Positions 48,752 through 60,064 of a stretch of DNA of 64,000 bases are shown piece after piece (position 1 is the first letter of the stretch; each line of letters begins with the position of its first letter). The notes under the pieces are model-generated. The model had not been told where the DNA came from, did no database searches, and worked only from the letters and a program-made list of their open reading frames with translations. A program made the position numbers and the translations under genes. The DNA comes from Isoetes taiwanensis (lineage: Eukaryota > Streptophyta > Lycopodiopsida > Isoetales > Isoetaceae), in contig JAJEKV010000003.1 of the NCBI GenBank assembly GCA_021234155.1, forward strand, positions 27,077,166-27,141,165, given 5' to 3'.

Positions 48752-50734
48752 GTGTTATCTTTTTCTGCAGATTGCCAAGTTTTCGCCTCTCCCTTGCCTC
48801 ATTTCCCCTTTGACCCTACCGCCCTTGATACCCACTATGCTACTTTGTCTGTCCGCGGCCGCCTCTCTGCTTGTTTACCATTTTGGCACTCTATTTCCGC
48901 GAACCCCCTTGTTATTTCTTGGATTCAGCCTGGTTACCCCCTTCCTTGGGCACACGGGCCCCCTTCCCAACCATTTTTCCGTCCCAACCTTTCGTCGCTG
49001 TCCTCCCAACTCCCATTTGCCCGCTCCGCTATTCGTGACCTTCTGCTTACAGGAGCAATCATGCAAGTTCCTGACCGCCCTTTCTTTTGTTCTCCCTTGG
49101 GAGTCGTCCCCAAGGGGGCCCACAAGTTTCGCCTTATTCTTGATTTGCGTCACCTTAATTCTTTCTTATCTGTCCCATCCTTCCGTTACGAGTCCCTTTC
49201 TGATGCCTTGTCATTACTTCAACCTCTCGATTTTCTTTTTACTCTGGATTTAAAGTCGGGCTATCATCATGTTCCTATCTGGCCCCCACACCATACCTTC
49301 TTGGGTTTCCAACTCGACGGCTTATTTTATGTATTTACAATGCTCCCCTTTGGTCTTGCATCCGCCCCCTTTGTTTTTACCAAACTTATGCGCCCCTTAG
49401 TTCGTCACTGGCGTGCTGCCGGTGTCCGCTGCACTCCTTACATGGACGATTTTCTTTTCTTGACCCAACGTGAACCTGTCGCCCTCCAATATCGTATCAT
49501 TTCTGATCTGCAACATGCCGGTTTTCTTATTGCATGGCCTAAATGTCGTCTCCAGATTTCCCATCGCACAATTTTCCTTGGGTTCCTCCTTGACTCTTCT
49601 TCTATGATTATTTGTTTGTCGTCCAAGAAGTTAGAAAAATTTTTCCAGCTTTCCTCATCTATTCTCTCTTCCTCTCGTTTGACTTCTCGCCATCTTGCTA
49701 GATTCCTTGGTTTTCTGCAATCTCTCCGCATCGTTTTCGGTTCCTTGGTCTCTTCCCTCACCTTTTTCTCTTATCTTCTCATACAGCCTTTTTTCTGGGA
49801 TGCCCCTATTTCATTATCATCGTTAGCCCGCATGGAAATTTTGCTCTGGGAATCTGTCGCCCGCTCTCTCTGTTTTCGCCCTATTTCTCCTCTCCGTCGG
49901 CCGTCCGCTGTTTTAGGTTTTGATGCTAGCGCTTTTGGTTGGGGGGGTTGGTTGCTTCTGCCTGGCCAAAACCGTGTTGATTTTATGGGTCTTTTTTCTG
50001 CAGCTGAATCTGCCCAGTCATCCACATGGCGTGAGCTTTTTGCTTTTTTCCTGGTCCTACGGTCGGCTTTACCTTTTATCCATTCCCGGCTGGTCACGGT
50101 CCGCGGGGATAATTTAAACGTCGCCTCCATTCTTCAGAAGGGTGGTTCCGCTTCTCCCGATATTCACCTCCTGGCTTTGGAAATTTTTCTTCTGTGTTTC
50201 CATTGTGCTATTTCTGTAGAGCCGGTTTGGATTCCCCGCTCCCAGAACGAATGGGCAGATTACCTTTCCCGGTTGCCTCAGTCCGATGAGTTTGCCCTCG
50301 CGCCATGGTGTTTCCAGCATATTGATTCTGTATGGGGCCCGCATCATGTTGACCGTTTTGCTTCACCTATTAATCACAAACTCCCCGTTTTTAACACCCG
50401 GTTTGCATATCCCCATCGTATCCCGCCAGACGCCTTCACCTATGATTGGCACATCTTTAATAATTACTGTTTTCCCCCTCCGGCTATGATTCCCCGTGTC
50501 TTGCACCATGCGGCGGCTTGTCGCGCTCAGATGACTTTGGTGGTTTTATATTGGCCCTCAGCCCCCTGGTGGCCTCTTCTATGCAATGGCGAGTCATGGG
50601 CACCTTTTATTGTGGATGTATTATTTTTTGATGCTTTTTCTCATGCTTTGTTGCCAAGTTTGTCAACCTCATTTACGGGGTGTCGACGTCATGTAGCTAT
50701 TTATGTTCTTCGCTGTCACTTTAATACGGAATAA
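48752..50734 (+). CDS. DIRS reverse transcriptase-RNase H
   Basis: One open frame of 661 codons with no ATG until about residue 104; the listed first codon is GTG. A strong acceptor-like tttttctgcag ends at 48770, so the protein probably begins on a spliced upstream exon. RT boxes: LLTGAIMQVPDRPFFCSPLG, KFRLILDLRHLN, FLFTLDLKSGYHHVPI (first Asp), MLPFGLASAPFVFTKLM, and YMDD at 230-233. RNase H D391 (LGFDASAFGWGG), E428 (TWRELFAF), D453 (VRGDNLNV) and D503 (NEWADYLSRL) are all present. The tail (VDRFASPINHKLPVFNTRF, VVLYWPSAPWWPLLC) is the extension characteristic of DIRS and Ngaro polymerases. It makes cDNA from element RNA, probably self-primed from the repeats. Catalytically complete. Confidence 0.93.
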   Translation: MLSFSADCQVFASPLPHFPFDPTALDTHYATLSVRGRLSACLPFWHSISANPLVISWIQPGYPLPWAHGPPSQPFFRPNLSSLSSQLPFARSAIRDLLLTGAIMQVPDRPFFCSPLGVVPKGAHKFRLILDLRHLNSFLSVPSFRYESLSDALSLLQPLDFLFTLDLKSGYHHVPIWPPHHTFLGFQLDGLFYVFTMLPFGLASAPFVFTKLMRPLVRHWRAAGVRCTPYMDDFLFLTQREPVALQYRIISDLQHAGFLIAWPKCRLQISHRTIFLGFLLDSSSMIICLSSKKLEKFFQLSSSILSSSRLTSRHLARFLGFLQSLRIVFGSLVSSLTFFSYLLIQPFFWDAPISLSSLARMEILLWESVARSLCFRPISPLRRPSAVLGFDASAFGWGGWLLLPGQNRVDFMGLFSAAESAQSSTWRELFAFFLVLRSALPFIHSRLVTVRGDNLNVASILQKGGSASPDIHLLALEIFLLCFHCAISVEPVWIPRSQNEWADYLSRLPQSDEFALAPWCFQHIDSVWGPHHVDRFASPINHKLPVFNTRFAYPHRIPPDAFTYDWHIFNNYCFPPPAMIPRVLHHAAACRAQMTLVVLYWPSAPWWPLLCNGESWAPFIVDVLFFDAFSHALLPSLSTSFTGCRRHVAIYVLRCHFNTE

Positions 50735-51771
50735 TATTTGGATTCTCTTGGTTTATTTCGTCGTCAATTTAATGTGGATTAACGAGTGCATTCTTTCTTT
50801 TGTGGCAGCTGCTTCGCGCTTAATTCCTCCTGCTCACATTCCTCTATTCTTTTCTTCGCTCCCCTTAGTTTTTTCATCCCGCGCCCCTTCTACCATCTCT
50901 GCCTATGTTGCTATGTTTCGGCGTTTTGTACTCTGGTGCCGCTCACACTCTATATCTTATCTCCCTGCTTCCCCTTTCGCTGTCGCGGCGTTTTTTGCTT
51001 CTCTCCACCAACCGGATATGTCTTCCTCCCCGGTCGCCACAGCCTCGGCTGCGATATCCTTTTTTCATCAGCTTTTCAATCTTCCCTCGCCCTCGGTTCT
51101 CCCCTTGCCATCTTTAGCTCGTCACGCCGCATCTCGTCATGCCCGCCCTCCTCGCACTTTTTTGCCTCTTCTTCCCCATCACGTGCGTTCCATCGTACTC
51201 CAGTTTGCGCCCCCTACGGCCGCCTTTTCGTCCCTAGCTCGGGCCGCCCTCATTCTCCTTTCCTTCGCGGCTTTTTTGCGCATCTCCGAGGCCCTGGCTT
51301 TGAATTGGCACGACTTATCCTTCTCTCCTGCCCACGTCGAGATTTTTATCCGTCGGTCCAAGAGAGATCAGCTTGCCAGGGGCCACACCATTTCGCTAGC
51401 TCGTTTGCCCTCCCTCGCCTGCCCGGTCACTATTCTTCAACGTCTTATTTCGTCCGGTCGCTACCCTCTCTTGGACCCTCCTCGGCGGCCCCTTTCGCCA
51501 GCGCTAACCCCGAAGTCCTCGCGCTCTATCTATCGGCGCATTTCGTTCTTGGTGGCGGCGGTGTTTGCTCCTTGATCGGCTTAGACCAGCTTCGGTATGG
51601 GACACATTCCGCATTCGTCGTGGGGCGCTTCGCTGGCGACATCTCGAGGGGTTTCTCCGGACGCTGCGGCTTCAGCGCTACCGCGGACGATGGCGTTCGG
51701 CCGTCACTCTCGCTATGTCTTTGCATGACTCGAGTCATCACACGGAGGTCTCCAGCAGCTTGGGCCTTTAG
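50703..51771 (+). pseudogene. DIRS tyrosine recombinase, C-terminal part out of frame
   Basis: The ORF at 50703-51575 overlaps the end of RT-RNase H. An acceptor-like ctttcttttgtggcag ends at 50808, after which AASRLIPPAHIPLFFSSLP starts the SAM-like core-binding domain (STISAYVAMFRRFVLWCRS). The catalytic domain has R193 in FLRISEALALNWHD and K220 in RRSKRDQLARGH. The frame stops at 51575 before the HxxR and Tyr boxes. In the next frame (51565-51771) FRIRRGALRW and RYRGRWRSAVTLAM look like the missing R-box and GRW region, while HS of the motif lies in the third frame. I could not place the nucleophilic Tyr. Either one or two small indels killed it or a splice/frameshift is used. It performs circle integration in this family. 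Confidence 0.8.
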
Positions 51772-51791
51772 ATTCGAAGTTCTCTGGCTGG

Positions 51792-51824
51792 TCGGCCGGT
51801 TTGGTGTGCATTGCGAGTCCCTTA
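51792..51824 (+). repeat. DIRS B1 repeat (33 bp)
   Basis: Identical to B2 (52771-52803) over 33 bp, starting tcggccggtttggtgtgc and ending gagtccctta. It is followed by CGAGA and the start of A2. Confidence 0.95.
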
Positions 51825-51829
51825 CGAGA

Positions 51830-51975
51830 ATGGCATCGTCCGAGCCGCCGGATCGGCGATTCAGGGAAGGGGCGGCTGCTATATGAGGCGTCACTCCGGT
51901 TGTAGCGGGTTATCGGCGTTCTTCTCCGCAGCGGCCAGCGAGTTCTCCATCTTTGCCTTTGACTCCCTCCTCACA
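51830..51975 (+). repeat. DIRS A2 internal repeat
   Basis: Second copy of A1, immediately after B1 plus 5 bp. The B1-A2 unit is the internal template that restores the ends during circle formation in split-direct-repeat DIRS elements. Confidence 0.92.
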
Positions 51976-52079
51976 GCCCATAGGTTGTTCCCGGGTTTTG
52001 TTACATTGTTTTGTTTCATTTAAGTTGTTGTTACACTGCGGGTGCATGTTATTTTCCACCTTTGGAGGTCATGCGAACT

Positions 52080-52300
52080 TTATATATCTATTTTATCTGG
52101 TCCACCCCGTGGTGTCTTGGCTAGCGATATATATATGTATTTTTTCATTTGGTCCACCCATGGGGTGATCTTATTTTTTTCATGTCTACATATATCTATT
52201 TTTATCCGGTCCACCCTCGGTGATGATTTGTTGCTTATATATCTATATGTATATTTTTTCATCCGGACCACCCTTGGGGTGATCTTATTTCTTTGTTTCA
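52080..52300. repeat. ~60 bp imperfect tandem repeat in the DIRS 3' region
   Basis: Four units, each with tatatatctat or similar, then (t/c)ggtccaccc and ggtgatctt or ggtgatgatt. Non-coding. Confidence 0.75.
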
Positions 52301-52555
52301 TGTTGTTATGGTGTTATTCCAGTAGGTTGATCCACCTTCAGGCGATGCGGGTTTATTAGATTTGTCACCACATGATCTACTCCACACCAGGTCCTTTTGC
52401 ACAGGTGGGTTGGTTCCATCGGATATTTTTTGGGTCTAACCTATGACGGGTGCTTGCTTATGGTTTTCTTTCAGGTCCTTAGACATCTCGCACTCAAGTC
52501 CGTGATCCAGCTCTAGCGTGCTCCTTGGCTATGGTTGCAGGCAGCTTATGAGGGG

Positions 52556-52636
52556 GTGGTGACGGTTTCTCATTAGGGTTTTCCTCGAAAACCCGAAAGG
52601 GCGGGGTTTTTCATCCCGATGAGAAGGTGTCACCAC
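52556..52636 (+). other. Long 3' UTR hairpin of the DIRS-like element
   Basis: GTGGTGAC (52556-52563) pairs with GTCACCAC (52629-52636), and TTCTCAT (52567-52573) pairs with ATGAGAA (52619-52625), separated by a small internal loop. Inside, aaaaccc and ggggtttt form a further stem. The boxes AGGGTTTTCCTC and GGGGTTTTTCATCCC are nearly identical to those in LINE B. Confidence 0.75.
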
Positions 52637-52770
52637 TAGCCTCGTCTTGTCTTGCCTATGTATTATATTTATGAGGGGGGCTCGACGTTGTTCCTATGGT
52701 CAGCCCCCCACTGACTACATTTTTTGAACTGCTGTAAACTGCTGCTGTGATGAATGAAAAGCCCTATCTA

Positions 52771-52803
52771 TCGGCCGGTTTGGTGTGCATTGCGAGTCCC
52801 TTA
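52771..52803 (+). repeat. DIRS B2 terminal repeat (33 bp)
   Basis: Exact copy of B1 that forms the right end; it is followed by ATAAG, the same 5 bp found immediately outside the left end. Confidence 0.95.
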
Positions 52804-54470
52804 ATAAGATGACAAAGTTTATGACCTTATTCTATTCCAACCCAGACTTAAGGAAGAGCAAAACAATAGATATTACTTGTCATGAATGCTGACAATACTT
52901 GTAGTTCAGCCCAAGAGCTTGATATCTTGCCTAATATCTGTCAATCACTGTAAATTAACGTTGAAAACTCACCTTCTTCACTGTTTGAACAAAATCAGCT
53001 TTGCAAAAAGGAAAAAACTTACAAAGGCCCGAAATACTGTAGATTATTCATGCAGTCATGGCATGTACATGCCAAAAGGGAAAAATACATCACAACAAAA
53101 AAAATCTCTCCAAAAATCGTGCCCTTCACAAAGCCTTAATTTTAGCCCTGAGCTTGCAGAACAAAGCTACTTCAGATACCTAGAAATGCTTTAATTTCTT
53201 AGTTTACCACATCTGTAGCAATATTCTTGTTGAAATCTTGCAATTTATTTGGAAATAGACTTACATCTCATACTTTTTCACTTGCACCAGGATAATAAAG
53301 CCCCGTTGTAAATATTATTCATTGTTGTCATCTTGTAATCTGCCTTGAGAAGTTATGAAATCTTGCAAGAGAATGTGGGCTAGGTATAGAGATGAACTTA
53401 TACAGCCAAGAATCGTGTTTACCATGATCAATCAATAAACAAATACAATTACCTCAGAATCTCATAGTACTGAAAGCCGATGGAACTCCAAGCCACCAAA
53501 AGCAGCCCTCCTCCAGAGCAACATGACAATGAACTTTTTGTTAATCGAAGCTTCAATACCTATCTGCAAGATGAAATACCATAGCCTGAGATGTCGCTCA
53601 GATGCATATGTGGCTTGTAACTTAAACCTCGCAATACAGAGGCTATGTTCATGAATCAAAGGGGTCCCAAAGTGATGGATCGGCTCCCAAATGCCCTGCT
53701 CAAAAACATAAAAAATAAATGTTTCTAAATTTTTGGAAGAACGGTAATATTTCCCGGCGACTAAAACATCAACAATCTTAGGAAATCACACAAAAATAAA
53801 TTCCAAAAAACCTTTTCACCAGACCGGAAATTTTCAAATTAACAAGATTGATTAGCCAACTCGGAGCTGCCACCTGGCCCAAATCGATTGGGCAAGGGAG
53901 AGTTACTAACTTGGGACCCAAATTGGGGTTTTGCACCCCCATTTGCCCCAATTCGAATTGGGGGAGGTTGGTGGTGGAGGAGCTGCTGTTCCACCATGTT
54001 CCAGCCGGAAGGATGGAGCACCCGAGCGATAGTGGACCTAGCTATGATCCCGGTTAGTACGTAGATAGCTTGGATTCCTAGATATTCATAGGACTGACCC
54101 TTGTATGCTTATCATTGGTCGTGTTCCTTTTATGGATCACTCCCCCAGATCATGACACATGCTCTGTAATACGTAGTGAGTCCTTGTGTTAGAACCCCCA
54201 CAACAATGTCAGCACTTTATTAATCCCGGGTACAAACCTTGGTATCATTTTGTGTCAAACTTCACCGCCTATATGGCTATGAGTACCCCACGCCTGTCAA
54301 ATTGACAGCAGTCTACCCTCTTTTGGACTTGTTTTCCCGTACATTCCAATGGCCTCCAACCATTGTTGACTAGTCACCCCCTTCTAGGCTATCTAGATCG
54401 CGTTGGGGCGAAGTCTTTCCAACTATTATTTTAGTGCCTAAACATCATTAAGTTCCGCAAATGAACTTAC
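52804..54470. other. Right flank of the DIRS-like element, no gene named
   Basis: A minus-strand open stretch at 53659-53462 (RHLRLWYFILQIGIEASI) ends near a GT donor at about 53,453 and could be an exon. The stretch at 53,830-54,055 is open on both strands with Pro/Gly-rich minus translation. I recognise neither. Confidence 0.35.
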
Positions 54471-54489
54471 ATATTCCAAGGGATTATGT

Positions 54490-54664
54490 GAAGATCCTAG
54501 GGGACCGTACCACCCAAAGACCCCTCAAGATAGGCCTCCTCTATTACGAGACCTTGTGTTCAAGTCTCTGCGGGTCCGGCATATGTCCTCATGGACGCTG
54601 CCAATGTGGCATGACATATAAATGCTATCTACCTATCTATCTATTTATTGAAAAAAAAAAAAGT
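54490..54664 (+). repeat. Possible SINE with poly(A)
   Basis: A B-box-like tgttcaagtctc (about 54,559-54,570) is followed by ~75 bp, then a ctatctacctatctatctat run and twelve A residues ending at about 54,662. The A box is unclear. Confidence 0.35.
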
Positions 54665-57600
54665 CCTTGGTGAATTCAATTCACCATATTGTCCTAGGAC
54701 ATGGAAGTCTTCTTCCCTAAGCCATACATCAAATCTTTAAAGAGTTTTTCAGCTCTTGCTGCCTTTCAAGCTGCACGTATATCTTTGCATGTTAGCAAAG
54801 ACTACCCTTCATTAGGAAATAACCTTCCTATCCAGATTGCTCCTTTTCAGTAGAGTCACCAATCCATTTACTCCTTTACGTATCCATTAACCGTCTTGTG
54901 ACTTCTAAGCCGCTATTATATGTTCCCTATATTGTTAACCCACCTATCATTGGGGGTTATGATTCAACGTTGTCCTACATCCTAGAAATGTTAGTCATTA
55001 TATTCCTATGTCATGATGTTATGACGCTATTGTGGCATTCCAAATGACTTTGCATCCTCATTTAAGCCAGAGTCATGGCCTAAGACTGGTGAGCCTTCGC
55101 CTAAATCGTAAATTACCTGGAGTCATCCAGGTACCTGCATGGTATTTTGTGAGTCTTCCTACAATACCGACATTTGCTATAACTTGAACTTGTATCCATG
55201 TTCGAGTCCTGTATATTCTAACTTACACCTCCATGTAACCCATGTTGTTCACCTCTGCTTGATCCAGGTATGGATCATGTGGGAAAGATAGTCTTAAGTG
55301 TCTATGCAAGACACAATTGAACTTCTAGCCAGTAACTGCTATCTGATACCTATCCTGAAATTGTACTATTGTACTATTCGACCCCCTCATCATAAGCTTC
55401 ATTCTATAGGCCGTTAACATTTATTTCACGTCCCAACTACAACATCACACCCTAGCATGCAACGGATTGATGGTCCTTTGCACATTTCGAACATACCTCC
55501 AGACCCTTCATCGGTAACTTGGGCGTACACTCGTCTTTCTCTCCCCGTGTCGCCACTTAGATTACCTCTCCAAGATGTTTATCGTACGTGTACATAGTAT
55601 GTACATAATAAACATATATCCACATTCCACAATGCTAGAGCTCTACTCTAACTTAGCTAAAGTGTAACCTTGGTAGTTCTTTCAAACAAAACCCATTGCC
55701 TATACACCTTTATCATCTGGCTGTGCCACCTACTTCCCAAATGGACAGGACCCAACTCTATGTTGGACTTGTCTATGCGGCCTATATTTTGATAGGGTCT
55801 CTAGCTATTTCAACCATTCCTTTAGTGCCTTATGGTACTTTAACCCCGTACGTAAACTATGATTCCCCCACGGGCTTATGCCATAATTCCAAAGGTTTCC
55901 ACCACAGTCAAAGGCCTTCTCTAAAGGTTCCTTCAGTTAAATATCCTTTGTGTTCCACCATGCTTTGTCACAATTAACCTATTTTCTTAAGTTATCATGT
56001 CAACTTCAACTTTTCAAAGCTTCAGATGTTGTCGTCTTTGGCTCCCTCATAATCAGATGGAGGCATTAAAATCTCTCGATCTCATAATAGAAAAACCCCT
56101 ATATTCGAACCTAGTCTTAAACTCATAGTCTATAAGAGGTCTATGCCTCAAGGCAACAGATCCTGCAGCTTTTACTTCAGTATCTACAATTGTTTCCCGC
56201 GAGTAGGGTAATTCTTACGATATATGGACTGACTACTGATCTATATAATCTCACCCTTCTGTTCGGTACACCTCGTCTAGATTCTTATTAGGACTTGAAA
56301 TTGCTCTATATTGCTCTCTTCTCGGGTATCCCTAAAGGTATAATCGCCAAAGTCGTCGTACTCCTTCTTTTCTTCCATCAGGGGGATACTATATCTTACA
56401 CATCTTCTTATTCCCAAAACCGAATAGATGCTCTCAGCTTATAATGCTGAAGTAATGCATTAGTATCTAGAACCTTTGAGTAGTTAAGCTCTTATTAGTG
56501 GTTATTCCAATACCGTTCCAACCATCCTCGTGGTGTTTTTGAATGTAACATCATCGCATATGCTAGACTTACTCTGGCTATTTTTACTAATTTAAACTCT
56601 TTCCATATCTCTCCTGGATCATACCTAACCCAATATCTTCGTATATAAGCATATCATTATGCTTATTCTTTAACCCTTCCTAAGTAATATTTCACTCGCC
56701 TTATACGAATATACTACTATCTTCCAATATGATATACATCTAAATATCACAATCGACATCTTCGATAGCCGTACGACCCCATCAAGGCTTTTGAGATCGT
56801 TAACATCCTTTGCAATTATTGGGATAGTACTAAGCAGGAAGCCTTTGTTGATGCGAACGATCACCTCTCGCAGATATTCTATGCACTTCGAGACCTTTTT
56901 AATTTGTTCATCATCAGCCCTACTTTGAGCTATCAGTAGGTTATACTTCAGCCTTGGACTAGGTACCCGTGTGAGCCAACTCTAAGTCTACATTCATAGT
57001 GATTATTTGACATAGCCACCTAGCTATGTTCATACTTGCCACCAATTTTTTTCCTCGACTCGGTTCTCTGCTACCATGGACATGTTGTGGTTTCGACACC
57101 ACACCTTCTAGACTCCAGCCTTACTTTGCCGTGCTCCTCAAGCTCTAGTCACAATTCCACAGGGGCAAATGCCACCCTAAGTCCTAGTGGACATGTTTAA
57201 CGACTCGTATAGGAATTCTTATCTTCATTACTTCTGTATTCATATGGAATGTGAACTAAAAGTTCTATTATACACCCTTTCTTTTTCTTAATATGTTTTA
57301 CCATTAAATGGTCCTAGTATGCATATACCAATGCGGAGCTACTCCTCGAGATACACACGCGATACCGAGTCCAGAGCACATTCTCCTTGGTGAGATGTTC
57401 ATTGGGCACCTACCTTGTTCATACTCCCGACTTTGGTCTATTCAAAGTATCCCTCCAAATTTTCTATATTTGAGACGTTGTTTACAACAACTTTCAAGTA
57501 CCTCTTGTCAAACACTAGACTTGTGGGTGCATTTCTTGCCTCCCTAGTGTATCATTCGTTGAATGTCAACTTTCCTTCATACTCTTGCAAACATACTTTG

Positions 57601-60050
57601 TAGCTTTCACACGGTTGCACCTTCTGCTGCCAATTGCATCTTCCATTCCGGCAGTCTTACAGAATGCTTATTCCTACCTTCGTTCAGTTTGACCTCGACT
57701 ATCTTGACATTGTATAGAACCTATGTTCCACACTATTGTCCAGTCTTTAATTTGGCATCCAGATGCTCCCAACAGACATAAGATATATCCATTTCCTTTA
57801 ATTTATACCATGCATAATGGTCATGCATTTGACCAACGTCATTAAGCGTATCCACGTGACTATGTGGTCATCTTAGTCATGCACACACTTGCATCGTTAT
57901 TGCACACCTCAGGAACATCAATCTCCTGACGAAACACAACATATGCATAATTTTGTAATCCTAGTTTATGGATCCGCATCCTCATACAACATTATTCTCT
58001 ACCTTTCCGCGAATCATACCTCCATTGAAGTAGCAATAGCTATAAAATGTCGGGTCGACATTCTATGCCTGCACCATCATGGTCGAAACCTACGCTTCTG
58101 AAGTGGTCTCCCTTTCAGGAGCTGGGTACTTATAATTCAGTTTCCACCTTAGAATAGTACCTCTCTAACGTGGTCTATGGTAGATAATCATAAACCACTT
58201 CTCCATCAGATATATGGTGCTATATCCAGTCTCCTTCTACGCGGAATGACAATATATATGCCGTATAATAAATCAATCTTTGTAATTATTACATCCAGTG
58301 CTTCAATGGGATAACAAACATCGTCATACCAGTTCTCTCGACTAGTGACCCAAATCAAGATACCTTACCACTCCTTATTCCCACCGTTTAACACTTTTAC
58401 TTCAAGTAAGAACCTAGGACCTGCTTAATCATCATTGTATAACAGCCTCAAGAAGCACCAGGCATGCTTCCGATGCTTCTGTCATATAAGCTCGTTTTAG
58501 TCTTATTTCCCTCGAAATCCCTTTGTGTCAATTCACCTAAAGAACCATCTATTACTTTTGGAAAGAAATGTTTATTTTCACTTGAAGCCAACAATATAGC
58601 AATTGGAGTTTTACATCTTAGAACTTTATTTGAAATCAAACCAACATTTAAATCAACAATGTAGCCTCATTTTCCAAGGGTCTTTCCCCCTTGCATATCA
58701 AGGTCTGGTTATCACTTACAGCTAGCCGTAAACTATGGATCGCGAGTGTGAGTCTGGAAACATTAAAGATGGTCAAAAGAAGAAAAGTATCTGAACACAT
58801 AATCAAATATAGTAGAATGAAATAAAATAGCAAGACTTACATAAAAATATCAGATACAGTACAATATATAATTGTATTAAAGGCTAAGTATAAATGTGAG
58901 GGGCATGTAGAACACTGAGGATAGGAACATACGAGTTCTTAAAACTGTATCAAAATAGGAAAACGAAATTTTGCTACAAAATTAAATTAGGGCTGGTTGT
59001 AATAAAATGAATTGCAAAGTGAAGGGGGAATATAATAGACATATACACAGAAGTTAATAGGATTAGAATGACTTTCTACTAAATAGTGCGAGATTAATAA
59101 CTCCGTATTATAATATAAGAACAAATAGAGCTTGCTTATATCTATACATGTCTATAATATATAATCAGTTACACGTATGTATAAAAAGAATGAAATCTAA
59201 ATTAGATAAACTCTGAACTCGTCACCACAAATGAAACAGTGAGACTTTCACAAATCTTGACTGTTCAATTTTGACAGTCCTAAAACGATGATCATGTCTG
59301 ACCTATACCTCTACCTTTTATATCCCAGAGTTATAAATTGCACATTACAAGTCATTTCACACTTAATCACTTTGAACATCACAAAGTCTGTATGACTTAT
59401 AATATCACGCTATCTTTTTAAGGAGGGGAGACTTCCTTCTAATGTACGATGTGTTGCCCTGCAACAAGAGTAGTCTTGATGCTGAGGACATCATCATTTT
59501 TAAGGTGGTGAGAATATGACGTTCCACATATTTATACGCCTTTTTAAGTATAAATATATGACACGTCACTATGAATAATTAATGGCACATTAATTAAGGT
59601 TAGCTATGTTAATAGGGTAGAAGCATGAAAGGGTGATTGAATTTTTTTGTATATTGATGTAAAAATTTGAACTGGGTTAAAGTGTTTGTAATGTACATTT
59701 TGAATTTTACATGGAGTTGCCTATCATTAATAAAGGCGGTTGACGTACAATATTCTCCATAATTATACCAAATCCTCCCGAAATCTTGTACTAGCTTCTC
59801 TATCAATAAAATCTAAATATCTTGCCTGCGAAAAAAAAAAAAACTTTGGCGCACATTTTGAACATTACTCAATCGATCAAACATGGCTCCGGATTCTACC
59901 TCAACGAAAACTTGGCCCGAATCGATTATAGCTGCTCTTAAATCGAATGCATTTCAAGAAACAAATGTATCTTGAACAAATTGAAATCCCTTTCCTTCAA
60001 GCAGTAATACAAATCCCTTCAAGCAGTAGTACAAATCTGGTTAATAATCT
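54665..60050. other. 5.4 kb with no recognised gene
   Basis: Pyrimidine-rich to about 58 kb, then AT-rich. All frames are short and I found no polymerase, integrase, transposase or host-protein motif. At 59,549-59,615 lies the second copy of the palindromic dispersed repeat of 40.03 kb, and at 59,830 a short A-run. Confidence 0.45.
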
Positions 60051-60064
60051 GATTTCTTGTGCAG

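Larger units (their letters stand above)
44475..52803 (+). mobile_element. DIRS-like tyrosine-recombinase retrotransposon (8,329 bp)
   Basis: Order on the plus strand: A1 repeat, 3 kb leader with a possible extra ORF, Gag-like ORF, RT-RNase H ORF, tyrosine recombinase, B1, A2, short 3' region with hairpin, B2. The split direct repeats (A1 ... B1-A2 ... B2) are those of PAT/kangaroo-type DIRS elements, which replicate through a circle. Outer junctions are GTA-ATAAG-ATGGCATC (44467-44482) on the left and TTA-ATAAG-ATGACAAA (52801-52816) on the right; the internal junction is TTA-CGAGA-ATGGCATC (51822-51837). This gives the element ends to the base. There is no integrase of the DDE type and no LTR. 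Confidence 0.92.

Noticed and set aside
47645-50347. Minus-strand frames opposite the DIRS genes
   Set aside because: Shadow frames from a strongly pyrimidine-rich coding strand; Arg/Glu-rich with no motifs.
44475-52803. LTR retrotransposon (Ty3/Copia)
   Set aside because: There is no protease or DDE integrase, the repeats are split rather than long terminal repeats, and the RT-RNase H tail and recombinase are of DIRS type.
54100-57900. Possible decayed LTR retrotransposon on the minus strand
   Set aside because: Tried several stretches in all frames and found no RT, integrase or protease motif; left as unassigned.
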